Assembly (NCBI GenBank): GCA_023484185.1
Contig: JAMDBC010000013.1
Span: forward strand, 1,263-8,059
DNA from: Chloroflexota bacterium
Lineage (GTDB): Bacteria; Chloroflexota; Anaerolineae; Anaerolineales; Villigracilaceae
DNA length: 6,797 nucleotides
Direction of reading: 5' to 3'
Part shown: positions 1 to 5,204 of the stretch, one piece after another
How positions within the stretch are numbered: the first letter of the stretch is position 1
Layout of the letters: each line of letters begins with the position of its first letter
The notes under the pieces: generated by a model
Told to the model about the DNA's origin: nothing
The model's database searches: none
What the model saw: only the letters and a program-made list of their open reading frames with translations
Program-made: the position numbers and the translations under genes

Positions 1-858
1 GAAGCCGCCCTTTTTGGTTCCAACAAAGACAAACCTGAGAAGATGATACAGGTCTGGAACATTACACCCGGACGTGCCAGCGAACCGAATGTTTTGTATG
101 CAGGCGCGCAACCTGCCTCACTCTTCATCTCCAAAGACCGCGGCGAAACATGGACAATGAACGAAACGCTTTACGATCATCCGCATCGCGGTCAATGGAA
201 TCCCGGTGCGGGCGGTTTGTGCCTACACACCATTCTATTGGATCCGATGAACGATAAACGCATGTACATTGCCGTCTCAGCCGCGGGCTGCTATCGCACC
301 GATGATGGCGGGCAGACCTGGTCGCCCTACAATAAAAATGTGCGCGCTGATTTCATGCCAAATAGATTTCCTGAATACGGTCAGTGTGTGCACAAAATGG
401 CCATGCACCCATCCAATCCAAATTTACTTTATCAGCAAAACCATTGCGGTGTGTATCGCAGTGACAACGCGGGCGCAGACTGGATCGACATCGGCGATGG
501 CAAACTACCGGCACGCTTTGGCTTTCCGATTGCTGTGCATCCAACTGATCCGCGCACGATTTATGTCGCGCTTGAGGAAAGCGATGAATATCGCATGAGC
601 GTGGACGGAAAGTTCGCGGTGTGGCGCAGTCGCGATGCAGGCGAATCGTGGGAACGGTTGACGAAGGGTCTGCCTGACAAAGCGCATCTGGTAGTCCTGC
701 GCGAAGCAATGGCAACGGATAGTTTTGAAGATGCCGGAATTTATGTCGGCACGAATACCGGCCAGTTGTTCTATTCCCGCGATAACGGTGATAGTTGGGA
801 ATTGATGGCCGATTACCTGCCGCCCATCTATTCTGTTGAAGCCGCGGTGGTCTCTTAA
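1..858 (+). CDS. Asp-box (BNR/sialidase-like) beta-propeller protein, 3' part
   Basis: The frame is open from the first base and ends at TAA 856-858, so the 5' end lies outside the window; 285 residues are visible and the Met codon at 43 is internal. Five Asp boxes of the form S/T-x-D-x-G-x-T/D/S-W are seen at nt 130-153 (SKDRGETW), 298-321 (TDDGGQTW), 460-483 (SDNAGADW), 628-651 (SRDAGESW) and 775-798 (SRDNGDSW), spaced 49-56 residues apart as expected for successive propeller blades. Such repeats occur in sialidases, sortilin/VPS10 proteins and Ycf48-like factors. No sialidase catalytic Arg-Asp-Tyr set can be assigned from this portion, so the substrate is unknown and an uncharacterised WD40/YVTN/BNR-like protein is the safest name. 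It converges on ettA, with a hairpin terminator directly after the stop codon. The family call is firm; the function is not. Confidence 0.85.
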   Translation, partial: EAALFGSNKDKPEKMIQVWNITPGRASEPNVLYAGAQPASLFISKDRGETWTMNETLYDHPHRGQWNPGAGGLCLHTILLDPMNDKRMYIAVSAAGCYRTDDGGQTWSPYNKNVRADFMPNRFPEYGQCVHKMAMHPSNPNLLYQQNHCGVYRSDNAGADWIDIGDGKLPARFGFPIAVHPTDPRTIYVALEESDEYRMSVDGKFAVWRSRDAGESWERLTKGLPDKAHLVVLREAMATDSFEDAGIYVGTNTGQLFYSRDNGDSWELMADYLPPIYSVEAAVVS

Positions 859-865
859 CATAAAC

Positions 866-909
866 GGAATAACGAAATATAGAGGCCATTGCCTCTGTCC
901 TATTATTCC
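866..909 (+). terminator. Two-tier hairpin after the propeller gene
   Basis: An outer stem GGAATAA (866-872) pairs with TTATTCC (903-909), and a perfect inner stem AGAGGC (881-886) / GCCTCT (891-896) closes on a CATT loop. It starts eight bases after the stop codon of the propeller gene and lies between convergent genes, so it probably ends transcription from the left. There is no strong T tract after it, so termination strength is uncertain. Confidence 0.55.
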
Positions 910-916
910 ATGTGGT

Positions 917-961
917 GGTCTCGATACGGGTTTCGCAAAGAACGCTCAACCCTGCTCGACC
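917..961. repeat. Imperfect hairpin, possible dispersed intergenic repeat
   Basis: GGTC (917-920) pairs with GACC (958-961) and GGGTT (928-932) with AACCC (948-952), with GC/GC closer in, giving an interrupted hairpin in the convergent gap. The wording (GGTCTCGATACG … GCTCGACC) resembles intergenic repeats that occur in many copies in some bacterial genomes. Only one copy is in this window, so the repeat status is recalled resemblance, not demonstrated. Confidence 0.35.
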
Positions 962-966
962 AATGA

Positions 967-1038
967 TTATCTCTTCAACGTTCTATATTTCACTCGATGC
1001 GGAGTAATATCCTTCCCAAACTTCTCTTCCATGTACGC
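967..1038 (-). other. ettA: Out-of-frame native C-terminus of EttA
   Basis: Read on the - strand in the frame ending at 967-969 (TAA), this stretch encodes [10 protein letters not shown], then [11 protein letters not shown] and stop, which is the expected EttA C-terminal pattern (basic PHRIKY-like tail ending in LKR). The long ettA frame does not enter it: after GNWSD it runs off in another frame and stops at 990-992. The intact gene would therefore have spanned about 967-2651. The frame offset is accounted for by an inserted inverted copy near 1039-1057. Confidence 0.8.
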
Positions 1039-1054
1039 CGCATCGAGTGAAATA
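986..1054. repeat. 17-bp perfect inverted repeat inside the ettA 3' end
   Basis: TATTTCACTCGATGCGG at 986-1002 is the exact reverse complement of 1038-1054, with a 35-base spacer. The left arm is part of the normal ettA C-terminal coding sequence (it encodes PHRVKY on the - strand). The right arm coincides with the point where the ettA frame breaks, so it appears to be a newly made inverted copy. Confidence 0.8.
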
Positions 1055-2651
1055 AATCAGACCAGTTGCCGATGTACATCTTTGCAATGGACTCGCCTTC
1101 GAAGGCAATGATGTGGGTGCAGATGCGGTCGAGGAACCAGCGGTCATGGCTGACGACGATGGCGGCGCCTGCAAATTCCTCCAATGATTCTTCCAATGCT
1201 CGAAGTGTATTTACATCCAAATCATTGGTTGGTTCATCCAATAGCAAAACATTCGCGCCTTCGGTTAATGTTTTGGCGAGATGCACACGGTTGCGTTCAC
1301 CGCCAGAGAGCACGCCGACTTTCTTTTGCTGGTCTGCGCCCATGAAGTTGAAGGAGGAACAATAGCCGCGTGAGTTGACTTTGCGCTTGCCGAGTTCCAA
1401 AAAGTCTGCGCCTTGCGAGATTTCTTCGTAGACGGTTTTCTCTGAATCAAGTGTGCGTGATTGATCGGCATAAGCCAACTTCACAGTCTCGCCGATCTTG
1501 ATCGTGCCGCTGTCGGGAGTCTCTTTGCCAGTGATCATCTTCAACAACGTGGTCTTGCCTGCGCCGTTCGGACCAATTATCCCGACGATACTGCCTGGGG
1601 GAACAGAAGCAGAAAAGGAGTCGAGAATGAGGCGGTCGTCATAGGATTTTGTCACTTTATCAAATTCAAAAACCAAGTCACCGAGGCGCGGACCAGGCGG
1701 GATGTAAATTTCCAATTCTTCGCGGCGTTGCTCGGCTTCCTGTCCCAACAGTTGTTCATAGGAAGTGACGCGCGCCTTGCCTTTGGATTGACGCGCCTTG
1801 GGCGACATGCGAATCCATTCGAGTTCGCGCGCGAGAGTCTTTTGGCGCTGGCTTTCGCTTTTCTCCTCCTGCGCGAGGCGGGTCTCTTTTTGTTCGAGCC
1901 ACGCGGAGTAGTTGCCTTTATACGGAATTCCAAAACCGCGGTCGAGTTCGAGAATCCAGCCCGCGACGTTATCGAGAAAGTAACGGTCATGCGTGACGGC
2001 GATAACGGTGCCTTTGTATTCGCGCAGGTGATGCTCGAGCCACGCCACGGATTCGGCGTCGAGGTGGTTGGTGGGTTCGTCGAGCAGGAGCACATCGGGT
2101 TCCGTGAGCAGCAAGCGGGTGAGAGCGACGCGGCGCCTTTCCCCTCCCGAACAGACCTTGACGGGCGTATCCCCGGGCGGACAGCGCAGCGCGTCCATCG
2201 CCACTTCCAGATGACTGTCGAGGTTCCAGGCGTCGTGCTTTTCGAGTTGTTCCTGCAATTTGGACTGCTCGGCGACGAGGGCGTCGAAGTCGGCATCGGC
2301 CTGGGCGAACTTGGCATTGACCTCATCGAAGCGCGCCAGCATATCCACGATGGGCTTGACCGCTTCTTTCACGACCTCGATCACGGTTTTCGTTTCATCG
2401 AGCTTTGGCTCCTGCTCGAGCAGACCGACAGTGTAGCCTTTGGATTGCGAGATTTCGCCGATGTAGTCTTTATCGACGCCTGCCATGATGCGTAGTAACG
2501 TGGACTTGCCCGCGCCGTTAAGTCCGAGCACGCCAATCTTGGCGCCGTAGTAAAAGCCGAGCGAAATGTCGCGCAGAATTTGTTTGTTGCTGGAGGGGAC
2601 GAGTCGTCCCACTTTGTTCATGGAGTAGATTACAAGGGATTCATTTGCCAT
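990..2651 (-). CDS. ettA: Energy-dependent translational throttle protein EttA, C-terminus frameshifted
   Basis: This is an ABC-F protein with two ATPase domains and no membrane segments. EttA binds the ribosomal E site and gates entry into the elongation cycle according to ADP/ATP level. Visible motifs are Walker A1 GLNGAGKST (residues 43-51), signature CSGGERRR (~167-174), Walker B1 [11 protein letters not shown] (~189-199), the arm-like insertion (~95-140), the tRNA-interaction linker (~242-322, with [17 protein letters not shown]), Walker A2 GPNGAGKTT (360-368), signature LSGGERNR (~448-455), Walker B2 [11 protein letters not shown] (~469-479) and the switch His in SHDRWFLD. The linker separates EttA from Uup and other ABC-F types. 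After GNWSD (~532) the frame shifts, giving 21 unrelated residues; the native tail follows in another frame down to 967. Both ATPase domains are intact, so partial function is possible. The ATG has no Shine-Dalgarno, but TAAAAT lies 9 bases upstream. A divergent hicBA operon sits on the other side of that promoter. Confidence 0.93.
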   Translation of the reverse strand: MANESLVIYSMNKVGRLVPSSNKQILRDISLGFYYGAKIGVLGLNGAGKSTLLRIMAGVDKDYIGEISQSKGYTVGLLEQEPKLDETKTVIEVVKEAVKPIVDMLARFDEVNAKFAQADADFDALVAEQSKLQEQLEKHDAWNLDSHLEVAMDALRCPPGDTPVKVCSGGERRRVALTRLLLTEPDVLLLDEPTNHLDAESVAWLEHHLREYKGTVIAVTHDRYFLDNVAGWILELDRGFGIPYKGNYSAWLEQKETRLAQEEKSESQRQKTLARELEWIRMSPKARQSKGKARVTSYEQLLGQEAEQRREELEIYIPPGPRLGDLVFEFDKVTKSYDDRLILDSFSASVPPGSIVGIIGPNGAGKTTLLKMITGKETPDSGTIKIGETVKLAYADQSRTLDSEKTVYEEISQGADFLELGKRKVNSRGYCSSFNFMGADQQKKVGVLSGGERNRVHLAKTLTEGANVLLLDEPTNDLDVNTLRALEESLEEFAGAAIVVSHDRWFLDRICTHIIAFEGESIAKMYIGNWSDLFHSMRRTWKRSLGRILLRIE

Positions 2652-2660
2652 AGTGAGGGA

Positions 2661-2666
2661 ATTTTA
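2661..2666 (-). promoter_or_regulatory. -10 element of ettA, predicting a near-leaderless mRNA
   Basis: On the - strand TAAAAT stands exactly 9 bases before the ettA ATG, and no Shine-Dalgarno is present in the gap. With usual spacing, transcription would start two to three bases before the ATG. No good -35 hexamer is seen. The same hexamer and spacing recur at the two other ettA leader copies and at the DUF559 gene, which supports function. Confidence 0.55.
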
Positions 2667-2689
2667 TCAGAGAGTGGAGAATAGGACTG

Positions 2690-2708
2690 TGCTATACTCT
2701 GAACAGAG
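2690..2708 (+). promoter_or_regulatory. Extended -10 promoter of hicBA with overlapping palindrome
   Basis: TGCTATACT (2690-2698) is an extended -10 (TGn plus TATACT) and needs no strong -35; none is seen. The palindrome CTCTG-AA-CAGAG (2697-2708) overlaps the end of the hexamer and the expected start site, where a repressor site would be expected for an autoregulated toxin-antitoxin operon. The HicB here is short and has no obvious DNA-binding domain, so the operator role is inference. Confidence 0.5.
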
Positions 2709-2724
2709 AAAACAGGAGAAATTC

Positions 2725-2973
2725 ATGAGTCAAATTTACAAGTTACCTCTTGTTCTGGAGCCGCAACCCGAAGGCGGATACGTTGTTACCTGTCCACTTT
2801 TACCTGAATTGATCACCGAAGGTGAAACCGTGCAGGATGCATTGCAAAATGCAAACGATGCACTTGCGGCGATTGTGGAAGCATTGAAAGATTTAAAGCG
2901 CCCCTTACCCCCTGCCTTGCAAGCCACAAAGGAAAACACCCCACTTTGGGTTGAAACCGTGTTGGCTGTATGA
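2725..2973 (+). CDS. hicB: HicB-family antitoxin
   Basis: The 82-residue protein matches the short HicB fold (partial RNase H-like): an N-terminal strand region (YKLPLVLEPQPEGGYVVTCP), the LPELITEGETVQDAL segment and an alpha helix ANDALAAIVEALKDL, followed by the basic-proline turn RPLPP. HicB neutralises the HicA mRNA interferase by direct binding. The start at 2725 is chosen because AGGAGA (2714-2719) stands five bases upstream; the frame is open to 2653, but that would run through the promoter. It overlaps hicA by four bases (ATGA at 2970-2973), so the pair is translationally coupled. The order is antitoxin first, the reverse of the classic hicAB order. No C-terminal helix-turn-helix or ribbon-helix-helix extension is visible, so how the operon is autoregulated is unclear. 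Confidence 0.88.
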   Translation: MSQIYKLPLVLEPQPEGGYVVTCPLLPELITEGETVQDALQNANDALAAIVEALKDLKRPLPPALQATKENTPLWVETVLAV

Positions 2974-3185
2974 AATACCGTGAAGCATCGAAGAAACTCA
3001 AGGCGCTCGGTTGTGAAGAATTGCCGCGCCGTGGAGCAGGATCACACCGTGTTTGGCATAATCCAAGGAACGGAAAGATTGCTCCGTTACCTGATTGGGG
3101 TGCAAAGGATTTGAAACTTGGCACGTTGAGGGCGGTCATTCGTCAGTTGGAGTTGGATTGGCAAGAGTTCACAGACGCAAAATAG
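2970..3185 (+). CDS. hicA: HicA-family mRNA interferase toxin
   Basis: The 71-residue protein has the HicA (YcfA) double-stranded RNA-binding-like fold: a lysine-rich first helix (YREASKKLKALG), the signature GAGSHRVWHNP carrying the catalytic histidine (H26), the strand KIAPLPDW and the C-terminal pattern LKLGTLRAVIRQLELDWQEF. HicA cleaves mRNAs independently of translation and halts growth when HicB is lost. The key His and the Gly-Ser before it are intact, so the toxin is probably active. Its ATG overlaps the hicB stop codon; there is no separate Shine-Dalgarno, which fits coupling to hicB. A strong terminator follows seven bases after the stop. The operon is inserted between two direct copies of the ettA 5' end. 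Confidence 0.9.
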   Translation: MKYREASKKLKALGCEELPRRGAGSHRVWHNPRNGKIAPLPDWGAKDLKLGTLRAVIRQLELDWQEFTDAK

Positions 3186-3192
3186 ATTTAAG

Positions 3193-3225
3193 AACTCCGA
3201 GATCGAAGTCTCGGAGTTTTGCTTT
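3193..3225 (+). terminator. Rho-independent terminator of hicBA
   Basis: A perfect 10-bp stem AACTCCGAGA (3193-3202) / TCTCGGAGTT (3209-3218) with a six-base loop is followed by a T-rich tail (TTGCTTTT). It begins just after the hicA stop codon. Confidence 0.88.
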
Positions 3226-3238
3226 TAGTTGCCTTTGT

Positions 3239-3436
3239 GCCGATGTAGTCCTGATCGACGCCCGCCATGATGCGCAGTAGTGTGGACTTGCCCGCGCCGT
3301 TAAGGCCGGGCACGTCGATCTTGGCGCCGTAGTAGAAGCCAAGCGAGATGTCGCGCAGAATTTGTTTGTTGGGCGCGCTTTGCGCGATGCGCCCGACTTT
3401 GTTCATGGAGTAGATGACGAGGGATTCATTTGCCAT
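3239..3436 (-). pseudogene. ettA: Truncated second copy of the ettA 5' end
   Basis: Read from ATG 3434-3436, the product begins [16 protein letters not shown] and keeps Walker [10 protein letters not shown], matching the first 65 residues of the full EttA upstream at 58 positions, with one extra residue (IAQSAPNKQ against LVPSSNKQ). Homology stops at YIG near 3239; beyond it the frame runs through the hicA terminator and stops at 3188-3190. No signature, Walker B or second domain exists, so it cannot be a working ATPase. Two changes just before Walker A (G to D, L to P) are atypical. Similarity extends upstream through the start codon to the TAAAAT element, so the leader was copied too. The copy lies in the same orientation as the full gene, 785 bases away measured start to start. 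It may descend from a different ettA allele rather than from a recent duplication. Confidence 0.9.
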
Positions 3437-3445
3437 AGTAGGGTG

Positions 3446-3451
3446 ATTTTA
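3446..3451 (-). promoter_or_regulatory. -10 element of the truncated ettA copy
   Basis: GGTAAAAT on the - strand is followed by nine bases (CACCCTACT) and ATG, the same layout as at the full ettA. The promoter may still fire and give a short truncated transcript. Confidence 0.45.
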
Positions 3452-3495
3452 CCAGTTGTTTATCTACGAAGTTGTTGAAACCGTAATCCATGAAG

Positions 3496-3550
3496 AACTC
3501 CAAGAATTTCACATCGGCCTTGTGGGGAAATTCTCGGAGTTGTTGTTTTT
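3496..3550 (+). terminator. Orphan intrinsic terminator
   Basis: AACTCCAAGAATTTC (3496-3510) pairs with GAAATTCTCGGAGTT (3527-3541) with a single mismatch, followed by GTTGTTTTTT. It has the form of a + strand terminator and shares the AACTCC/GGAGTT ends with the hicBA terminator. No + strand gene lies before it; the nearest sequence is the leader of the ettA fragment. It may be left over from a lost gene. Confidence 0.65.
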
Positions 3551-3606
3551 TAACGTCCGGCTCTGCTCATGGAATATTTGATTTGTGAGTATCGGAGGCG
3601 TGGAAT

Positions 3607-3864
3607 TTAGCTTTGCCCCTTTTTCCAGTTTCCGCTCCTGGGGATAAGGGTATTGATCGGCTTGGACTTGGCAAACGGGACTGCGATGGTGTTCTCGTCA
3701 GCGTATAGTTCTACGTAATGGCAATTCAAACACAGGTAAAAAAGGACGGGGAAGCTGTCAGCATCCGGGTCAATGTTGAGTGAAAAATTGAGATGCCGAT
3801 TGGATGCCTGATTACTGCAATACACATCGGTCGAGCCGCATTTGGGACAATGTCCGTCTTTCAT
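3607..3864 (-). CDS. Small zinc-ribbon protein
   Basis: The 85-residue protein has two Cys pairs, CPKC (C6, C9) and CLNC (C45, C48), the pattern of a zinc ribbon, and no membrane segment. I do not recognise a named family; the C-terminal half (YADENTIAVPFAKSKP) carries no known motif. The start is placed at 3864 because AAGGAG (- strand, 3871-3876) stands six bases before this ATG. The frame also has an ATG at 3882, but using it would place the ribosome site inside the gene. The upstream DNA is a 16-codon remnant of the ettA start (3884-3931) with its TAAAAT element, so the gene may now be transcribed from a captured ettA promoter. Zinc binding is likely, the function is unknown; nucleic-acid or protein binding is common for such ribbons. 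Confidence 0.7.
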   Translation of the reverse strand: MKDGHCPKCGSTDVYCSNQASNRHLNFSLNIDPDADSFPVLFYLCLNCHYVELYADENTIAVPFAKSKPINTLIPRSGNWKKGQS

Positions 3865-3883
3865 TGGCTGCTCCTTGTTCATG

Positions 3884-3931
3884 ACGCCCGATTTTGTTCA
3901 TGAAGTAAATTACGAGAGATTCATTTGTCAT
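3884..3931 (-). pseudogene. ettA: Third copy of the ettA start (16 codons)
   Basis: From ATG 3929-3931 the - strand reads MTNESLVIYFMNKIGR, matching [16 protein letters not shown] of EttA at 13 of 16 residues. The match ends abruptly at 3884, two bases before the first in-frame ATG of the zinc-ribbon gene at 3882. The leader (TAAAAT, nine bases, ATG) is kept. Translation from this ATG would continue out of frame through the first part of the zinc-ribbon gene. It is too short to be a gene product and is best read as a rearrangement scar. Confidence 0.85.
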
Positions 3932-3940
3932 AGTAGAGTG

Positions 3941-3946
3941 ATTTTA
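3941..3946 (-). promoter_or_regulatory. -10 element of the third ettA leader, candidate promoter of the zinc-ribbon gene
   Basis: GGTAAAAT on the - strand, nine bases (CACTCTACT), then ATG. It is the only promoter-like element seen directly upstream of the zinc-ribbon gene, whose start is 65 bases downstream of the remnant ATG. Confidence 0.45.
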
Positions 3947-3950
3947 CCTT

Positions 3951-4250
3951 ATGTTTATGCAACACGAAGGACACTAAGGTTTAAGGAACGCAGAAAAACA
4001 CAGAAGAATGATGTAGCCTAATTTGGGCAAAAAATAGGTGTCAGGTCTGCGGGAGATTTGAAGACGATGAAAATTTGGGAGGCGGATTCATTGGTCAACT
4101 CGTCGGATTTGGGGGAGACTCGGCGATGGGCATTTTCCCCTCTTTGGGATTTACGACAGGTGAATAACAGCTCTCTTGAATGATTTGTTCTTTTGCAAAT
4201 GCTCGGTCAACGTGTGGCGGTGGCAAAAGTTATGATCGGCTTCGAGGGAC
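3951..4250. other. Gene-free stretch
   Basis: No convincing coding sequence is present on either strand. At 3961-4012 the text CACGAAGGACACTAAGG and AACGCAGAAAAACACAGAAG resembles a degenerate direct-repeat type often met between genes in environmental bacterial genomes; no second copy is in this window. The rest shows nothing I can name. Confidence 0.5.
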
Positions 4251-4261
4251 CTATCCCCCCG

Positions 4262-4281
4262 CCCTTCCCAAATGGGAAGGG
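4262..4281. repeat. G/C-rich hairpin
   Basis: CCCTTCCC (4262-4269) and GGGAAGGG (4274-4281) form a perfect 8-bp stem with an AAAT loop, flanked by more C and G runs (4256-4260, 4282-4283). Lying about 65 bases before another G/C-rich hairpin, it looks like part of an interspersed palindromic repeat rather than a terminator, since no T tract follows. Confidence 0.55.
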
Positions 4282-4346
4282 GGCTGGTCGGTTGATGGGC
4301 GTGATGGTTTTCCGAGGGAAAGGTTTTGTTTGAGGAGGTCTTAGCT

Positions 4347-4364
4347 TCTCCCCCTTGGGGGAGA
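4347..4364. repeat. G/C-rich palindrome next to the DUF559 promoter
   Basis: TCTCCCCC (4347-4354), TT, GGGGGAGA (4357-4364) form a near-perfect palindrome, followed by CGGGAGAGGGG, which runs directly into the TAAAAT element at 4376. It resembles the CCCCTCTCCC-type intergenic repeats of Anaerolineae, recalled and not checked. The repeat abuts, and may contribute to, the promoter of the DUF559 gene. Confidence 0.5.
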
Positions 4365-4375
4365 CGGGAGAGGGG

Positions 4376-4381
4376 TAAAAT
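4376..4381 (+). promoter_or_regulatory. -10 element of the DUF559 gene, near-leaderless layout
   Basis: GGTAAAAT is followed by nine bases (GACTGCATT) and ATG, the same hexamer and spacing as the three ettA leaders although the surrounding sequence is unrelated. The only purine-rich run (GAGAGGGG, 4368-4375) is 15 bases from the ATG, too far for a Shine-Dalgarno. Confidence 0.5.
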
Positions 4382-4390
4382 GACTGCATT

Positions 4391-4765
4391 ATGCCTGTCA
4401 AAAACATCATCCCAGGTCAACACGTAACCAAAGAGAAACTCCAGCGCGCTAAAGAACTTCGCCGCGAAATGACCCCTGCTGAAAAACTTCTGTGGCAGGA
4501 AGTCCGCGCGAAGAAGTTGGGAGTCCGTTTTCGGAGGCAGCAAGTCATTGCAGGATTTATCGTAGACTTCTACTGTCACAAAGCAGCGCTGGTCGTTGAA
4601 GTGGATGGGGATATTCACGACCTACAAAAAGACGAAGATGCCAGGCGGGAAAAGGTTTTGAGTGAGATGGGGCTGCGGATTGTCCGTTTTCGGAATGATG
4701 AGGTCGTGAAAGAGTTGTCCGCGGTGGTGGGGAAAATCAAGGAATTCATACATAAGAAAAACTGA
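4391..4765 (+). CDS. DUF559 (Vsr/PD-(D/E)XK-like) endonuclease-domain protein
   Basis: The 124-residue protein matches the DUF559 family: RREMTPAEKLLWQEVRAKKLGVRFRRQ (residues 24-50) followed by the nuclease-like core FIVDFYC (D59) and LVVEVDGDIH (E70, D72, H76), then the closing motif GLRIVRFRNDEV. D59 with E70-x-D72 fits the metal-binding residues of very-short-patch-repair-like PD-(D/E)XK nucleases. Length is normal for a free-standing member, and all key residues are present, so it is probably intact. The biological target is not known for this family; members are frequent near mobile or rearranged DNA, which suits this setting. No partner gene is adjacent. The start at 4391 lacks a Shine-Dalgarno but has TAAAAT nine bases upstream. 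The ATG at 4381 is in another frame. A hairpin terminator overlaps the stop codon. Confidence 0.87.
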   Translation: MPVKNIIPGQHVTKEKLQRAKELRREMTPAEKLLWQEVRAKKLGVRFRRQQVIAGFIVDFYCHKAALVVEVDGDIHDLQKDEDARREKVLSEMGLRIVRFRNDEVVKELSAVVGKIKEFIHKKN

Positions 4766-4795
4766 TATATGGTTTGCGAAATGTCAGTTTTTCTT
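4754..4795 (+). terminator. Terminator overlapping the DUF559 stop codon
   Basis: AAGAAAAACTGA (4754-4765) and TCAGTTTTTCTT (4784-4795) form a perfect 12-bp stem with an 18-base loop; the TGA stop codon is the last part of the left arm. The T run lies inside the right arm and more T follows (GATTTTT). It could act on both strands. Confidence 0.65.
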
Positions 4796-4800
4796 GATTT

Positions 4801-4816
4801 TTGCGATATATCGCAA
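4801..4816. repeat. 16-bp perfect palindrome
   Basis: TTGCGATATATCGCAA is perfectly self-complementary, and CTTGA (4793-4797) with TCAAG (4817-4821) extends it across a three-base bulge. GGTTTG (4771-4776) and CAAACC (4823-4828) could add a further outer stem, competing with the adjacent terminator hairpin. A dimeric-regulator site or part of a compound hairpin is possible; nothing decides between them. Confidence 0.6.
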
Positions 4817-4869
4817 TCAAGCCAAACCTGCTGGGCAGAGTTTTCTTCTGTGCTCTACTTTGACCAGAC

Positions 4870-5204
4870 ATGCCCAACATCGAACCAATTTACGAATTTG
4901 TTTTCACACTGACCATGCCCTAACCGAAATGGCGCGGTGTCAATCTTTGAGAAAGATGCGAAGGCGGTGTTGGCGAAGCTTGAGCAAGCGGAATTAACAG
5001 CTGCAGGAAGGGGAGTAAAATTTCGTGTCATACCCGGGCGAATCTCATCTGAATTCGATTTTGGGGTGCTCCGCCAGCCTCGCACAAGATCCAAAAATCT
5101 TCATCGCCAATGGAATTCCTGTTGGACTGCGCGGTTCCTTCTTTGACTTTGAGAAAGCCGGACTTGATCGCCGTGGTTCTCATACAATTCTAAAAAATAT
5201 CTGA
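4870..5204 (+). pseudogene. Decayed gene of unknown function
   Basis: Protein-like pieces follow one another in different frames. ATG 4870 opens MPNIEPIYEFVFTL and stops at 4921-4923. From about 4937 a second frame reads SIFEKDAKAVLAKLEQAELT, then GRGVKFRVIPGRISSEFDFG. Near 5073 the sense moves to a third frame, GVL joining ASLAQDPKIFIANGIPVGLR, then SFFDFEKAGLDRRG, to a TGA at 5202-5204. A one-base insertion or two-base loss near 5073 joins the second and third pieces smoothly into about 88 residues; how the first piece joins is unclear. I do not recognise the family. Sequencing indels could mimic this pattern. No single frame is long enough to be a believable intact gene. Confidence 0.5.

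Noticed and set aside
353..949. A 198-codon open frame on the - strand
   Set aside because: It is antisense to the Asp-box gene and begins inside the intergenic hairpin; the product is arginine- and histidine-rich without any motif.
1461..2495. A 344-codon open frame on the + strand
   Set aside because: It lies wholly antisense to ettA, whose protein is strongly conserved; its own translation shows no recognisable domain.
3456..3590. A roughly 40-codon + strand run without stops through the orphan terminator
   Set aside because: It reads through a near-perfect hairpin, has no ATG start or ribosome site, and matches nothing I know; I treat it as chance.
4251..4364. CRISPR-like or IS-end interpretation of the G/C-rich hairpins
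   Set aside because: There is no regularly spaced repeat, no transposase and no matching terminal inverted repeats around a gene.
4151..4618. A 155-codon open frame on the - strand
   Set aside because: It overlaps the DUF559 gene in antisense and its middle is translated G/C-rich repeat, so it is a chance frame.
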